DNA of 62,449 nucleotides from the NCBI RefSeq assembly GCF_001591165.1, contig NZ_BCUG01000038.1, forward strand, positions 1 to 62,449. Direction: 5' to 3'. The notes under the pieces are model-generated. The model saw only the letters and a list, made by a program, of their open reading frames with translations. It did no database searches and was not told the origin of the DNA. This document shows, piece after piece, positions 24,077 to 33,393 of this stretch. Positions within the stretch are counted from its first letter, which is position 1. The number at the start of each line of letters is the position of its first letter. This stretch comes from Thauera butanivorans NBRC 103042 (GTDB lineage Bacteria; Pseudomonadota; Gammaproteobacteria; Burkholderiales; Rhodocyclaceae). The position numbers and the translations under genes were made by a program.

Positions 24077-24528
24077 GATGTGTGCTCCACGGCAAGCGCT
24101 TGGGAAAGATGGCTACAGAGCTCGTCCCGGGCATGGGCGAGGCGGGCGTCGCACATCGGATAGAGGATGTTCTCCTCCTTCATGTTGTGCTGCTGCATCA
24201 TGATCAGCAGGGTTTCCGCCTCGCCGGCGAAATCGTCCGCATCGCGCGCCTGCAGCGCTGCGCGCAGGCGTTCGAGTGCGGCGCGCATGTCGACGTGCTC
24301 GCCGCGCATGACCTGGGTTGGCCCCTGGGTCATGCCGGTGGCGGCTTCGAAGGCGGGGAAGAGCTGCTGCTCCTCGGCGTCGAAATGGGCGTTCAGGCCG
24401 TGGGCGAATGCTTCCAGGGCTTCGCTTGCGCCTTGCCAGTCGTTCTCGGCGGCGAGCGTTTCTGCGCGGGCGAAATCGTGATCGCAGGCGCGGTGATCGT
24501 GGGTCATCAGTTCGGCTATCGTGCTCAT
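24073..24528 (-). CDS. Hemerythrin-domain di-iron protein
   Basis: A 151-residue four-helix hemerythrin. Likely iron ligands are His in MTHDHRACDHDFA, His and Glu in GLNAHFDAEEQQLFP, and His and Glu in MMQQHNMKEENILYP. Hemerythrins of this class bind O2 or NO or repair Fe-S clusters under nitrosative stress. The ATG at 24528 is chosen because GGAGCAGACC precedes it; longer in-frame starts lie in the FNR-box region. It is the first gene of a three-gene operon. Confidence 0.88.
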   Translation of the reverse strand: MSTIAELMTHDHRACDHDFARAETLAAENDWQGASEALEAFAHGLNAHFDAEEQQLFPAFEAATGMTQGPTQVMRGEHVDMRAALERLRAALQARDADDFAGEAETLLIMMQQHNMKEENILYPMCDARLAHARDELCSHLSQALAVEHTS

Positions 24529-24580
24529 GGTCTGCTCCGATGGGACTGAGGCCATTCTCCGCCGTGACCGGCGGCTGGCA

Positions 24581-24594
24581 TTGATACGAGTCAA
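24581..24594. promoter_or_regulatory. FNR/DNR-like box TTGATACGAGTCAA
   Basis: TTGAT-N4-GTCAA matches the FNR/DNR consensus TTGAT-N4-ATCAA at 9 of 10 positions. It is centred about 60 bases before the hemerythrin start and 115 before the divergent MFS start, so it most likely activates the hemerythrin operon under low oxygen or NO. Confidence 0.7.
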
Positions 24595-24701
24595 GTCGGG
24601 TAAGGCGCTGCCGGCCGGAGCCGGGCGGTTCGCATTCGATTCGTTTGAGGAATCGTATGCCGCGCAGGCACAATCGCGCTTTTCGTTCCGCCGGAGGCGG
24701 C

Positions 24702-25925
24702 ATGTCGAATGCGGCTGCGCCGGGCGCCTGGAGCCGGATCTTCCTGCCCTTTGCGCTCGGCTACTATCTGTCCTACCTGCTGCGCACGGTCAATGCGGTG
24801 ATCTCGCCGGCGCTGACCGGCGAGCTCGAGCTGTCGGCGGCGCAGCTCGGGCTGTTGACCAGCATGTACTTCTTCGCCTTCGGGCTGGCGCAGATTCCGG
24901 TCGGGATCGCGCTCGACCGCTATGGCCCGCGCCGCGTCGAGAGCGCCTTGCTGCTGCTGGCCGCGCTGGGCGCGGCGCTGTTCGCGCAGGGCGACTCGAT
25001 CGGCAGCCTCGGGCTGGGGCGGGCGCTGATCGGGCTGGGCGTGTCGGCCTGCCTGATGGGCGCGCTGAAGGGTTTTGCGCTGTGGTATCCGCCCGAACGG
25101 CAGAGCTCGATGACGGGCTACGTGATGGCTTGTGGAGCGATGGGGGCGCTGACCGCCAGTGCACCACTCGAAGCGATGATTCCGCTGCTCGGCTGGCGGG
25201 GCGTGTTCTGGGGCATCGCGGCCGTCGCGCTGGCGGCTTCGGCGAGCCTGTTCTTCAGCCTGCCGCGCGAAACCGCGGCCGGCGGCAACGTGCGTCTGGC
25301 AGGCATCGTGCAGGGCGTGGCAGGCATTTTCGCCGCGCCGGCCTTCCTGCGCTTTGCCGGCTCCTCACTGTTTTTCGTCGGTGGCTTCATGGCACTGCAG
25401 AGCCTGTGGGCCGTGCCCTGGCTGATGCACGTCGAAGGGCTGGAGCTGGCCGCGGCGGCCCGCATCCTGCTGGTGCTGAACCTCGGCATGCTGACCGGGC
25501 AGCTGTCCATCGGCATGTTCGGCGTGCGTCTGGTCCGCCTCGGCGTGCAGCCGCTGCGCCTGCTGCAGGTCGGCTATGCCTGCCTGCTGCTGGTATTGGC
25601 GGCGATCCTGTTCAGGGTCGGCCCGGTCGTCGTGGTGTGGTTCCTGCTCGGCGTGCTGTCGGCGGTGAATTCGCAGTCCTACCTGGCGGCGGCGAACAAT
25701 TTCCCGCGCGAGATGTTCGGCCGGGTCAGCACCTCGATCAATCTGATGGTCTTCCTCGGCGCTTTCCTGGTGCAGTGGGGCATCGGCCTGGTGCTCGATC
25801 TGCTGCGCAGCTGGGGCTGGGCGATGCCCGAAGCGCTGAAGTTCGCCCTCGCCGTGCTGCTGTTGCTGCAGGCCTTCAGTTATCTGCCGCTGCTGGGCTG
25901 GCGCGCGGGAAAAAGCGGGAACTGA
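24702..25925 (+). CDS. Major facilitator superfamily transporter
   Basis: A 407-residue protein with twelve membrane segments and an MFS signature between helices 2 and 3 (GIALDRYGPRR). Substrate unknown. The ATG at 24702 follows GGAGGCGGC; an earlier in-frame ATG adds a basic 19-residue leader unlike MFS starts. It is divergent from the hemerythrin operon and shares its intergenic region, and convergent with the next MFS gene. Confidence 0.85.
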   Translation: MSNAAAPGAWSRIFLPFALGYYLSYLLRTVNAVISPALTGELELSAAQLGLLTSMYFFAFGLAQIPVGIALDRYGPRRVESALLLLAALGAALFAQGDSIGSLGLGRALIGLGVSACLMGALKGFALWYPPERQSSMTGYVMACGAMGALTASAPLEAMIPLLGWRGVFWGIAAVALAASASLFFSLPRETAAGGNVRLAGIVQGVAGIFAAPAFLRFAGSSLFFVGGFMALQSLWAVPWLMHVEGLELAAAARILLVLNLGMLTGQLSIGMFGVRLVRLGVQPLRLLQVGYACLLLVLAAILFRVGPVVVVWFLLGVLSAVNSQSYLAAANNFPREMFGRVSTSINLMVFLGAFLVQWGIGLVLDLLRSWGWAMPEALKFALAVLLLLQAFSYLPLLGWRAGKSGN

Positions 25926-25963
25926 AAGCGGCGGAGTCTTTCGAGGCGGCGAGCTGCCCCCGG

Positions 25964-27220
25964 TCAGACCGTTGCATGCCGCTGCTGCCGGGCGGCGCGC
26001 GCGGCAACGCCCAGGCCGGCCAGCCCGGCCGAGCAGACGCCGAGCACCAGTGCCAGGGCCGAACCGTAGAAGATGCCCGAAGTCATGCCGGCATCGAGCA
26101 TCGCGCCGAATATCGGTGCCGCGATGCAGAAGCCCAGGTCCAGTCCCGAATACACCGTGCCGTATACGCGCCCGGTCGCACCGGGCGGTGCCGCACGCTT
26201 GATCAGCATGTCGCGCGAAGGGCCGGCCAGGCCGATCCCCAGGCCAGCCAGGGCCGTCAGCGCCAGCGCCGCGATGCCCGACGGCAGGCCGGAGCCTGCC
26301 AGCGCCAGCAGCACGGCCGTCGCGAGCAGGCACACGCCGATGGTCTTCTCGAGCCGCTCCACGCGCGCGACGAGGAAGCCGCCGACCACCATGCCCGCGG
26401 CGCCGCACAGCATGTAGCCGGTGACCACCATCGCCGTCAGCGACAGCGGCAGGCCGTAGAGCTGCTGCAGCGTGGGGCCGGCGAAGCTTTGGATGGCCGA
26501 CAGCGAGCAGGTGCTCCAGAAGAAGAAGGAAAAGCACAGCCACACGGACGGCAGCTTGAGGAAGGCGAGCGGATGCTCCTCGGCGGCGGCAGCAGCGTGT
26601 TTCGCTGCCTGGCCACCCCACGCGCCCTGGCGGTCGTCGAGCGCATCGCGGTTCCAGACCATGATCGCCAGCACCGCCAGCGCCAGCCCGGCGCCGGACA
26701 GGCAGGCGATGCGCCACGAGCCCGTGGCTGCGGCGATGCCGGCCATGAACACCGGCGCCGCCGCCCAGCCCAGGTTGCCCGAGATGCCGTGCACCGAGAA
26801 ACCGTGTCCCAGCCGCTGCGGCGACACGCGCTTGTTGAGAATGGTGAAATCCACCGGGTGGAAGGGGGCATTGCCCAGCCCCGCCAGTACCGAAGCCAGC
26901 AGCAGGCCGGCATAGCTGCCGGACGAAGCCGCCACCAGTCCCGCCAGCACGAAGCAGGACAGCGCGCAGAACAGCACCGGCCGGGCACCGACGCGATCCA
27001 CCAGAAACCCCGACAGCGCCTGCCCGACGCCCGAGATCACGAAGAACACCGATACCAGCAGCCCCAGTTCGGAATAGCTGAAGCCGAACTCCGCGATCAG
27101 GAACGGAAACAACGGTGGCAGCAGCATGTGGAAGAAGTGCGAGGAGCCGTGCGCCAGGCCGATCAAGCCGATGGTGCGGGCGTCCTGCCGCAGCGAGGGG
27201 GCGTGTGCGATGGAGCTCAT
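25964..27220 (-). CDS. MFS transporter, fosmidomycin-resistance-like group
   Basis: A 418-residue twelve-helix exporter with motifs GFLVDRVGARP and GNAPFHPVDFTILN, recalling the Fsr (fosmidomycin resistance) subgroup. It is divergent from an AraC regulator across a 65-bp gap that holds a perfect palindrome, a regulator-exporter layout like NimR-NimT in E. coli. The ATG at 27220 is favoured over an upstream one that would overlap the palindrome. Confidence 0.8.
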   Translation of the reverse strand: MSSIAHAPSLRQDARTIGLIGLAHGSSHFFHMLLPPLFPFLIAEFGFSYSELGLLVSVFFVISGVGQALSGFLVDRVGARPVLFCALSCFVLAGLVAASSGSYAGLLLASVLAGLGNAPFHPVDFTILNKRVSPQRLGHGFSVHGISGNLGWAAAPVFMAGIAAATGSWRIACLSGAGLALAVLAIMVWNRDALDDRQGAWGGQAAKHAAAAAEEHPLAFLKLPSVWLCFSFFFWSTCSLSAIQSFAGPTLQQLYGLPLSLTAMVVTGYMLCGAAGMVVGGFLVARVERLEKTIGVCLLATAVLLALAGSGLPSGIAALALTALAGLGIGLAGPSRDMLIKRAAPPGATGRVYGTVYSGLDLGFCIAAPIFGAMLDAGMTSGIFYGSALALVLGVCSAGLAGLGVAARAARQQRHATV

Positions 27221-27256
27221 GCAGCGGATGATAGGCAGCCTGCCGGCGGCAGATAT

Positions 27257-27281
27257 GCGACAGCAGGACATATACTGTCGC
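27257..27281. promoter_or_regulatory. Operator palindrome GCGACAG-N11-CTGTCGC
   Basis: A perfect 7-bp inverted repeat with an 11-base AT-containing spacer in the divergent promoter between the MFS exporter and the AraC regulator. It ends 4 bases before the regulator start, so it probably mediates autoregulation. Confidence 0.6.
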
Positions 27282-27285
27282 GATC

Positions 27286-28200
27286 ATGCCAAACCAAGCC
27301 AGACTCCGGCCTGCCGCGCCTGCTGATGCCAAGCCACGGATGAAGCCCCGCGCGAGAAGCGCCCCGGCCTGCGTGGTGGCGGCAGCGACACCGCATCTCT
27401 ACGTGCCCACGGCCGAACGTCCGGTGCGGGCGAAGATGCGCAAGCTGCGCGCCGATACGCAGGTGATGCCTCATCGCCACCCCTGGGCGCAAGTAGCCAT
27501 CTCCGCCACCGGCGTGATCCGCCTGGGCACCGAGCGCGGCACCTACATCGTGCCGCCCTGGCGCGCGCTGTGGATTCCGCCCGGCGTGGAGCACGCGGTG
27601 ACGGTGGTGGAGGACGCCGACATGCGCACGCTCTACTTTCATCAGCCGGCCGGGCGTTTCGGGCCGGACGTGGCGCCCGAGGACGATGGCCCCTGGCGCG
27701 GCTGCCGGGTGCTGGAGATGTCGGAGCTGCTGCGCGCCCTGGTGCGCGAGATGCCTTGCGTGCCCGACGATGCACCGCCGCTGCCGGCCGCGCTGCGGCA
27801 GCGCGAGCAACTGCTGAGCACGCTGATCCTGGACGAACTGCGCAGCGCCAGTGCGGTGCCGCTGGGCGTGGACCTGCCCCGCGACAAGCGCCTGCGCCAG
27901 TTGTGCGAGGCGGTGCTGGTCGATCCCACGCGCCATGAGACCCTGGCCGACTGGGCGTCCGGCACCGGGGCCAGCCCGCGCACCGTCGCACGCCTGTTCC
28001 GCCATGAGCTGGGGCGGACTTTCACGCAATGGCGGCAACAGGTCGTCCTGGCCCGGGCCGTGGCCCTGGCCGCGGGCCGCATGCCGGTGAAGCAGATCGC
28101 CGCGGAGCTGGGCTACAACAGCCCGAGCGCCTTCAGCGCCATGGTGCATCGTGCCGTGGGCATGCCGCCGGCGCGTTTCCTCGGGCTGCAGGACGACTGA
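27286..28200 (+). CDS. AraC-family regulator with cupin sensor
   Basis: A 304-residue regulator. An N-terminal cupin (about 45-190, with HRHPWAQVAISATGVIRL and WIPPGVEH) is followed by two HTH motifs near the C-terminus (ADWASGTGASPRTVARLF and KQIAAELGYNSPSAFSAMVH). It is divergent from the fosmidomycin-type exporter, which it likely controls in response to an exported toxic compound. An alternative start is the ATG at 27340. Confidence 0.88.
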   Translation: MPNQARLRPAAPADAKPRMKPRARSAPACVVAAATPHLYVPTAERPVRAKMRKLRADTQVMPHRHPWAQVAISATGVIRLGTERGTYIVPPWRALWIPPGVEHAVTVVEDADMRTLYFHQPAGRFGPDVAPEDDGPWRGCRVLEMSELLRALVREMPCVPDDAPPLPAALRQREQLLSTLILDELRSASAVPLGVDLPRDKRLRQLCEAVLVDPTRHETLADWASGTGASPRTVARLFRHELGRTFTQWRQQVVLARAVALAAGRMPVKQIAAELGYNSPSAFSAMVHRAVGMPPARFLGLQDD

Positions 28201-28234
28201 AGGAGGGCGGCAGCGGCTGCCGCCGGTGCGCGGA

Positions 28235-29473
28235 TCAGGCCGCCAGCCCGCAGGCCACGCCCGACGACCAGGCCCACTGGAAGTTGTAGCCGCCCAGATG
28301 GCCGGTGACGTCCATCACTTCGCCGATGAAGTACAGGCCGGGGCAGGCGCGCGCTTCCATCGTGCGCGAGGACAGCGCATGGGTATCCACGCCGCCGAGC
28401 GTGACTTCGGCCTTGGCATAGCCTTGCGTGCCCGAGGGCGCCAGCTTCCAGCCCGAAAGCGTGGCGGCGATGGCGCGCAGTTCGGCATGGCGGAAGCCGT
28501 TCATCGGCTTCGTCCAGCCCTGCAGTTCGCACCAGGCATGGGCGAAGCGGCGCGGCAGGCGCTCGGCCAGCAGGTTGGCGAGCAGGGTGCGTTCGCCGGC
28601 GTGTTCGAGCAGCCAGCCCTCGGTGTCGAGGTCCGGCAGCAGGTCGAGCGTGACGGGTTCGCGCTCGCCGTCGGCGTAGGCCTGGGCCTGCCAGTAGTTC
28701 GACACTTGCAGGATGGCCGGCCCCGACAGGCCACGATGCGTGATCAGCGCGGCTTCGCGGAATACCGGGCCGCGGCAGCGGGCTTCGACTTCGAGCGAGA
28801 TGCCGGCCAGCGGCGCGAGCCGTGACAGGGTCTCCGGCGGCAGCGTCAGCGGCACCAGCGCCGGCAGCGGCGCGATCACCGGCAGGCCGAACTGCTCGGC
28901 CAGCTTGTAGCCGAGCGGGCTGGCGCCGATCTTCGGGATCGACAGCCCGCCGCTCGCAACGACCAGGCTGTGCGCAGCGAAGCGACCGATGCTGGTGTCG
29001 ACGAGATAGCGTTCGGCCTCGGCATCGCCTCGGGTCACTTCCAGCACCTTGGCGGGCATGGCCCAATCGACGCCGCCGTCCCCGCATTCGCTGCGCAGCA
29101 TGTCGATGATCTGCTGGGCGGAATCGTCACAAAACAGTTGGCCCCAATCCCTTTCGTGGAAATCGATGCCGTGGCGCTGCACAAGACCGATAAAATCCGC
29201 CGCCGTGTAGCGCGACAGCGCGGAGCGCACGAAATGCGGATTGCGGCAGAGATAGTTTTCCGCGCCGACGCGACGGTTGGTGAAGTTGCAGCGCCCGCCG
29301 CCGGAAATGCGGATCTTTTCGGCCAGCTTTTCGGCGTGATCGACGAGCAGCACACAGCGGCCGCGCTGGCCGGCGGTGGCCGCGCACATCATGCCGGCGG
29401 CACCGGCGCCGATGACGATCACGTCGTAGCTGCGGTCGGCCGGCCGGCGGCCGGAGGGGGCTGGGTGCGCCAC
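28235..29473 (-). CDS. HI0933/BaiN-family FAD-dependent oxidoreductase
   Basis: A flavoprotein of about 412 residues. FAD-binding GAGAAGMMCA lies near the start and the family signature ISGGGRCNFTN follows. The C-terminus VTGHLGGYNFQWAWSSG is also typical. Physiological substrate is not known for most members. The start is uncertain: the GTG at 29473 gives a normal-length N-terminus, while the in-frame ATG at 29632 would add 53 residues overlapping the divergent gene. Confidence 0.82.
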   Translation of the reverse strand: MAHPAPSGRRPADRSYDVIVIGAGAAGMMCAATAGQRGRCVLLVDHAEKLAEKIRISGGGRCNFTNRRVGAENYLCRNPHFVRSALSRYTAADFIGLVQRHGIDFHERDWGQLFCDDSAQQIIDMLRSECGDGGVDWAMPAKVLEVTRGDAEAERYLVDTSIGRFAAHSLVVASGGLSIPKIGASPLGYKLAEQFGLPVIAPLPALVPLTLPPETLSRLAPLAGISLEVEARCRGPVFREAALITHRGLSGPAILQVSNYWQAQAYADGEREPVTLDLLPDLDTEGWLLEHAGERTLLANLLAERLPRRFAHAWCELQGWTKPMNGFRHAELRAIAATLSGWKLAPSGTQGYAKAEVTLGGVDTHALSSRTMEARACPGLYFIGEVMDVTGHLGGYNFQWAWSSGVACGLAA

Positions 29474-29591
29474 GTGGGTACCTGCGATGACGAAAGCGGC
29501 GCAGAATACGCGCTGCGCTACCGGGCGGCAAACCGCACCGGCCGGATGCCGCGACGAACAGAACGAGAATGTCAGCTTGCTGGAGTGCTTT

Positions 29592-32500
29592 ATGACTGAT
29601 ACCACCACCGGCCCGAATGCACCGCTCCGCAAACGGAGCCTGCTTCGCCCGGCGTTGTGGGCTGCGGGCGTGGTGATCGTGATCGGCGCAATCGGCTTCT
29701 TTGCCGTGCCGCCGGTCGCCAGGCATTACGCCGTGAAAATCCTGGGCGAGACGCTGGACAGGCCGGTGTCGATCGAAGGTGTCGCCCTCAATCCCTTCAC
29801 CGCCACGGCCGAAGTGCGCGGGCTGAAGATTCTCTCCGCCGATGCCGGCAGCGAGGCGTTCGCCTTCGATGCGCTGCGGATCAACGCCGAACCGATCCAG
29901 TCGCTGATCCAGCGCGGCGTGGTGGTGCACGAAGTGGCGCTGCGCGGGCCGCGGCTGGAAGTCGGCATCGACGAGGGCGGGCGCCACAGCTGGAGCGACG
30001 TCGCCGAGCGCATCGAAGCGATGCTCGCCGACCAGGAAGAGCCGGCCGGCGACGAAGCCGGCGCGCTGTTCTCGATCGGCAACATCCGCATCAGCGGCGG
30101 CCACGTCCGCGTGGACGACAAACCGCGCGGACTGGTGCACGAAGTGGCGGACCTGGAAGTGGGCCTGCCCTTCATCTCGAACCTGCCGGTGAAGGTCGAT
30201 GTCTTCGTCGAGCCCAGCCTGTCGGCCACGCTCGACGGCAACCCGCTTCACATGAAGGCGCGGCTCAAGCCGTTCGCGGACTCGCACGACACCATCCTCG
30301 ACGTGGTGCTGGACAAGTTCGACCTCACGCCGTGGCTGGTCTACGCGCCCTTCGATCCGGCATTCAGCCTGCCGTCGGCCCAGCTCAGCAGCAACATCGA
30401 ACTGTCGTTCAGGCAGGCCGGAGGCGGTGCGCCCGAACTCGCGCTGAGCGGGCCGCTGAAGCTCGAAGCTTTCCGGTTGCTGGACAAGGAAGGGACGGCG
30501 GTCGCGAACATCCCCGAATTCGAGCTCGAGTTCGCCGACGTGCAGCCGCTGATCAACCGCTGGCATTTCACCCGCCTGCGGCTGGCCCAACCCGAGATCG
30601 ATCTGGTGAGGCTGGAGGACGGCGGCATCAACCTGATGAAGCTGCTGCCGGCGACGTCGGAGCAGGCACCCGAGGCGAAGCCGAATGGCAACAAGCAGCA
30701 GAAGGGGAAGAAGGAGGACGCGAAGGAGGCCGGAGAGCCCGCGGCGGATGCCGCTCCCAGGGGCGCCGCGGCCGAGAAGCCTGACTTCCTGCTCGCGCAC
30801 GCGCGCATCCGCGACGGTGTCGTGCGCTTCCAAGACCGCAGCTTGAAGCAGCCTTTCAAGACGCGGATCGAGGCGATCAACCTCGACCTGCGCGATCTCG
30901 CCACCGATTCCGACATGCCGGCCGAGATCCGGCTCGACTACGTCACCGATGCCGGCGAGAAGCTGGTGCACGAAGACCGCCTGCGTCTCGAGCCCTTCGA
31001 GTTCGACGGCCTGTTGAACTTCGAGGCCATCCAGGCGCCACGCTACGCGCCTTACCTTGCCGAAGCCCTGCCCGGCGGCGAACTGCGCGGCGGCGTGCTC
31101 AGCGGCGCACTGCGCTATCGCGTCGCGCTGGACGACAAGGGCGAACCCCGCATCGATCTCAAGGCCGACACGCTGGCGGTGCGCGACTTCGCCCTCGCAC
31201 TGAAAGGCGCCAAGGATGCCGCGCTGAAAGTGCCCGAACTCGATGTGCGCGAGGCGGTGCTCGACCTCGACGCGCAAAGCGTCAAGCTCGCCGCGCTGGA
31301 CATCAAGGGCGCAAGCGTGTCGGCGGTGCGCCTCAAGAACGGCGACATCGACCTGCTGGGAATCACCGGCCCGGCGGCGAAACCCGGCAGCAAGCCCGCC
31401 GCCCGGAAAGCCGGCAAGTCCAAGGGTGGCAAGCCGGCCGCCGAAGCGCCGTGGGTCGTCGCCGTCGACAAGTTCGCGCTGCAGGCTGCGTCGGTGCGGA
31501 TCGAGGACCGCACGGTGAACAAGCCGGTAGTGCTGGCCGTCGACAACATCGGCCTGGAAGTCGACGGCTTCTCGACTGCCAAGGATGCGCTCAGCCAGCT
31601 CAAGCTCGACTCGCGCATCAACCGCAACGGCCGGCTCGGCGTCACCGGCAGCCTCGGGCTGGAGCCGCTGAAGGCGGAACTCCGCATCGACGCGCGCAGC
31701 GTCGACCTGCTGCCGGTCCAGCCCTATGTGCTCGAGCAGGCCAAGATATCCATTTCCCGCGGCGCACTCAGCACCCAGGGGCGGCTCAGGCTCGACACCG
31801 GCCGGCGGGGCGACCTGCGCGCCAGTTTTCGCGGCGACCTCAGCGTCGGCAACTTCGCCTCGGTCGACCGGCTCAATGCCACCGATTTCGTGCGTTGGCG
31901 GACGCTGCGCATCGGGGGCATCAACGCCACTTCCGAACCCTTCTCGCTGGCGGTGCAGCGCATCGCGCTCGACGACTTCCAGACCCGCCTGATCCTCGAC
32001 GAACAGGGCCGCCTGAACCTGCGGGAAATCCAGGGCGAGCAGGCCGGCGGCGAGGCCGCGGCCGCCGCGCAGCCGTCTCCGCAGCCTTCGGCACTCGACC
32101 CCTTCATCGACCCGTCGCTCGCCAATACCGGTCCACGCCAGGTCGAAGGCCAGCGCAGCGCCGAACTGCCGCCGGCGCCGGCCGAACCGCCGCCGCCGAT
32201 CCGCATCGACCGCATCGAGATCAAGCGCGGCAACATCGCCTTCAGCGATCGCTTCATCCAGCCGCACTACGACGTCAACTTGACCGACATGGCGGGGGAA
32301 CTCACCGGCTTGTCGACCAATCCCGACACGCTTGCCAAGCTGGATCTGAAAGGCAGGGTGGACAAGGCCGCGCCGGTCGAGGTCGCGGGCGAACTGAACC
32401 CCTTTCGCCACGACGCGCATCTCGACATCCTCGCCTCGGTCAAGGATTTCGAGCTGACCGGCCTGTCGAGCTACGCCGGCAAGTACGTCGGCTACGGCAT

Positions 32501-33371
32501 TGCCAAGGGCAAGCTGTCGGCCGAGCTCAACTACAAGATCGAGGACCGCAGGCTCACCGCCACCAACCAGATCTTCCTCGACCAGCTCACCTTCGGCGAC
32601 AAGGTCGACAGCCCCGACGCCATGAACCTGCCGGTGCAGCTCGCGGTGTCGCTGCTGCAGAACAGCCGCGGCGAAATCGACCTGCACCTGCCGGTCAGCG
32701 GCACGCTGGACGACCCCGAATTCAGCGTGTTCGGGCTGGTGGTCAAAGTGCTGGTCAACCTGATCGGCAAGGCCATCACCTCGCCGTTCGCGCTGCTCGG
32801 CTCGGTGCTGGGCGGCGGCGAGGAGCTGTCGCAGCTGGAACTGGCGCCGGGCATGGTCGAGCCGGACGAAACCCAGCAGGAAAAGCTCGCCACCCTGGCG
32901 GGTGCGCTGCTCGATCGGCCAGCATTGCGGCTCGACATCACCGGCCGCGCGGACCCCGCGGTCGATACCGACGGCCTCAGGCAGGCGGCGCTGCAGCGCG
33001 CGGTCAGGGCGCAGAAACTCAAGGCGCTGATGGACAAGGGCGAAGCGGCGCCTTCGCTCGACGACATCGAAGTGGGCGCAGAGGAATATCCCGAACTGCT
33101 GAAGAAAGCCTACCGCGAAGGCGATTTCAAGAAGCCGAAGAATTTCATCGGCATGACCAAGGACGTGCCCGTCGCCGACATGGAAGCGCTGATCCTGGCC
33201 AATACCGAAGTCGGCGACAACGAACTGCGCGCCCTGGCGCAGCAGCGCGCGCAGGCGGTACGCGACTGGCTGGCGGGCGAGGGCGGCGTGCCCGGCGAGC
33301 GCATCTTCGTGCTCGAACCCAAGGTCGAGGCGGCCGGCGAGAACGGGCAGGTGCAGTTCTCGCTGCGCTGA
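29592..33371 (+). CDS. Large AsmA-like DUF748 protein
   Basis: A 1259-residue protein with one N-terminal membrane anchor (ALWAAGVVIVIGAIGFFAVP), then long repeated AsmA/DUF748 beta-rich segments (for example DISVEGVALNPF-type and IRIDRIEIKRGNIAFSDRF), interrupted by Lys/Ala/Pro-rich linkers near 380 and 600. The end resembles an OmpA-like peptidoglycan-associated module. AsmA relatives form bridge-like structures moving phospholipid between inner and outer membranes. ATG at 29592 follows TGGAGTG. A long open frame on the opposite strand is a GC shadow. Confidence 0.88.
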   Translation: MTDTTTGPNAPLRKRSLLRPALWAAGVVIVIGAIGFFAVPPVARHYAVKILGETLDRPVSIEGVALNPFTATAEVRGLKILSADAGSEAFAFDALRINAEPIQSLIQRGVVVHEVALRGPRLEVGIDEGGRHSWSDVAERIEAMLADQEEPAGDEAGALFSIGNIRISGGHVRVDDKPRGLVHEVADLEVGLPFISNLPVKVDVFVEPSLSATLDGNPLHMKARLKPFADSHDTILDVVLDKFDLTPWLVYAPFDPAFSLPSAQLSSNIELSFRQAGGGAPELALSGPLKLEAFRLLDKEGTAVANIPEFELEFADVQPLINRWHFTRLRLAQPEIDLVRLEDGGINLMKLLPATSEQAPEAKPNGNKQQKGKKEDAKEAGEPAADAAPRGAAAEKPDFLLAHARIRDGVVRFQDRSLKQPFKTRIEAINLDLRDLATDSDMPAEIRLDYVTDAGEKLVHEDRLRLEPFEFDGLLNFEAIQAPRYAPYLAEALPGGELRGGVLSGALRYRVALDDKGEPRIDLKADTLAVRDFALALKGAKDAALKVPELDVREAVLDLDAQSVKLAALDIKGASVSAVRLKNGDIDLLGITGPAAKPGSKPAARKAGKSKGGKPAAEAPWVVAVDKFALQAASVRIEDRTVNKPVVLAVDNIGLEVDGFSTAKDALSQLKLDSRINRNGRLGVTGSLGLEPLKAELRIDARSVDLLPVQPYVLEQAKISISRGALSTQGRLRLDTGRRGDLRASFRGDLSVGNFASVDRLNATDFVRWRTLRIGGINATSEPFSLAVQRIALDDFQTRLILDEQGRLNLREIQGEQAGGEAAAAAQPSPQPSALDPFIDPSLANTGPRQVEGQRSAELPPAPAEPPPPIRIDRIEIKRGNIAFSDRFIQPHYDVNLTDMAGELTGLSTNPDTLAKLDLKGRVDKAAPVEVAGELNPFRHDAHLDILASVKDFELTGLSSYAGKYVGYGIAKGKLSAELNYKIEDRRLTATNQIFLDQLTFGDKVDSPDAMNLPVQLAVSLLQNSRGEIDLHLPVSGTLDDPEFSVFGLVVKVLVNLIGKAITSPFALLGSVLGGGEELSQLELAPGMVEPDETQQEKLATLAGALLDRPALRLDITGRADPAVDTDGLRQAALQRAVRAQKLKALMDKGEAAPSLDDIEVGAEEYPELLKKAYREGDFKKPKNFIGMTKDVPVADMEALILANTEVGDNELRALAQQRAQAVRDWLAGEGGVPGERIFVLEPKVEAAGENGQVQFSLR

Positions 33372-33393
33372 GCTGCATCCGCCGAGCCGGCGT

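Noticed and set aside
24521..27343. 940-residue plus-strand frame
   Set aside because: It is a shadow across one MFS gene on its own strand and another on the opposite strand; composition is Arg/Ala/Gly-rich with no domain.
29127..32687. 1186-residue open frame opposite the AsmA-like gene
   Set aside because: High third-position GC creates long antisense frames; the plus-strand protein has a membrane anchor and family domains, while the antisense product has no recognisable motif.
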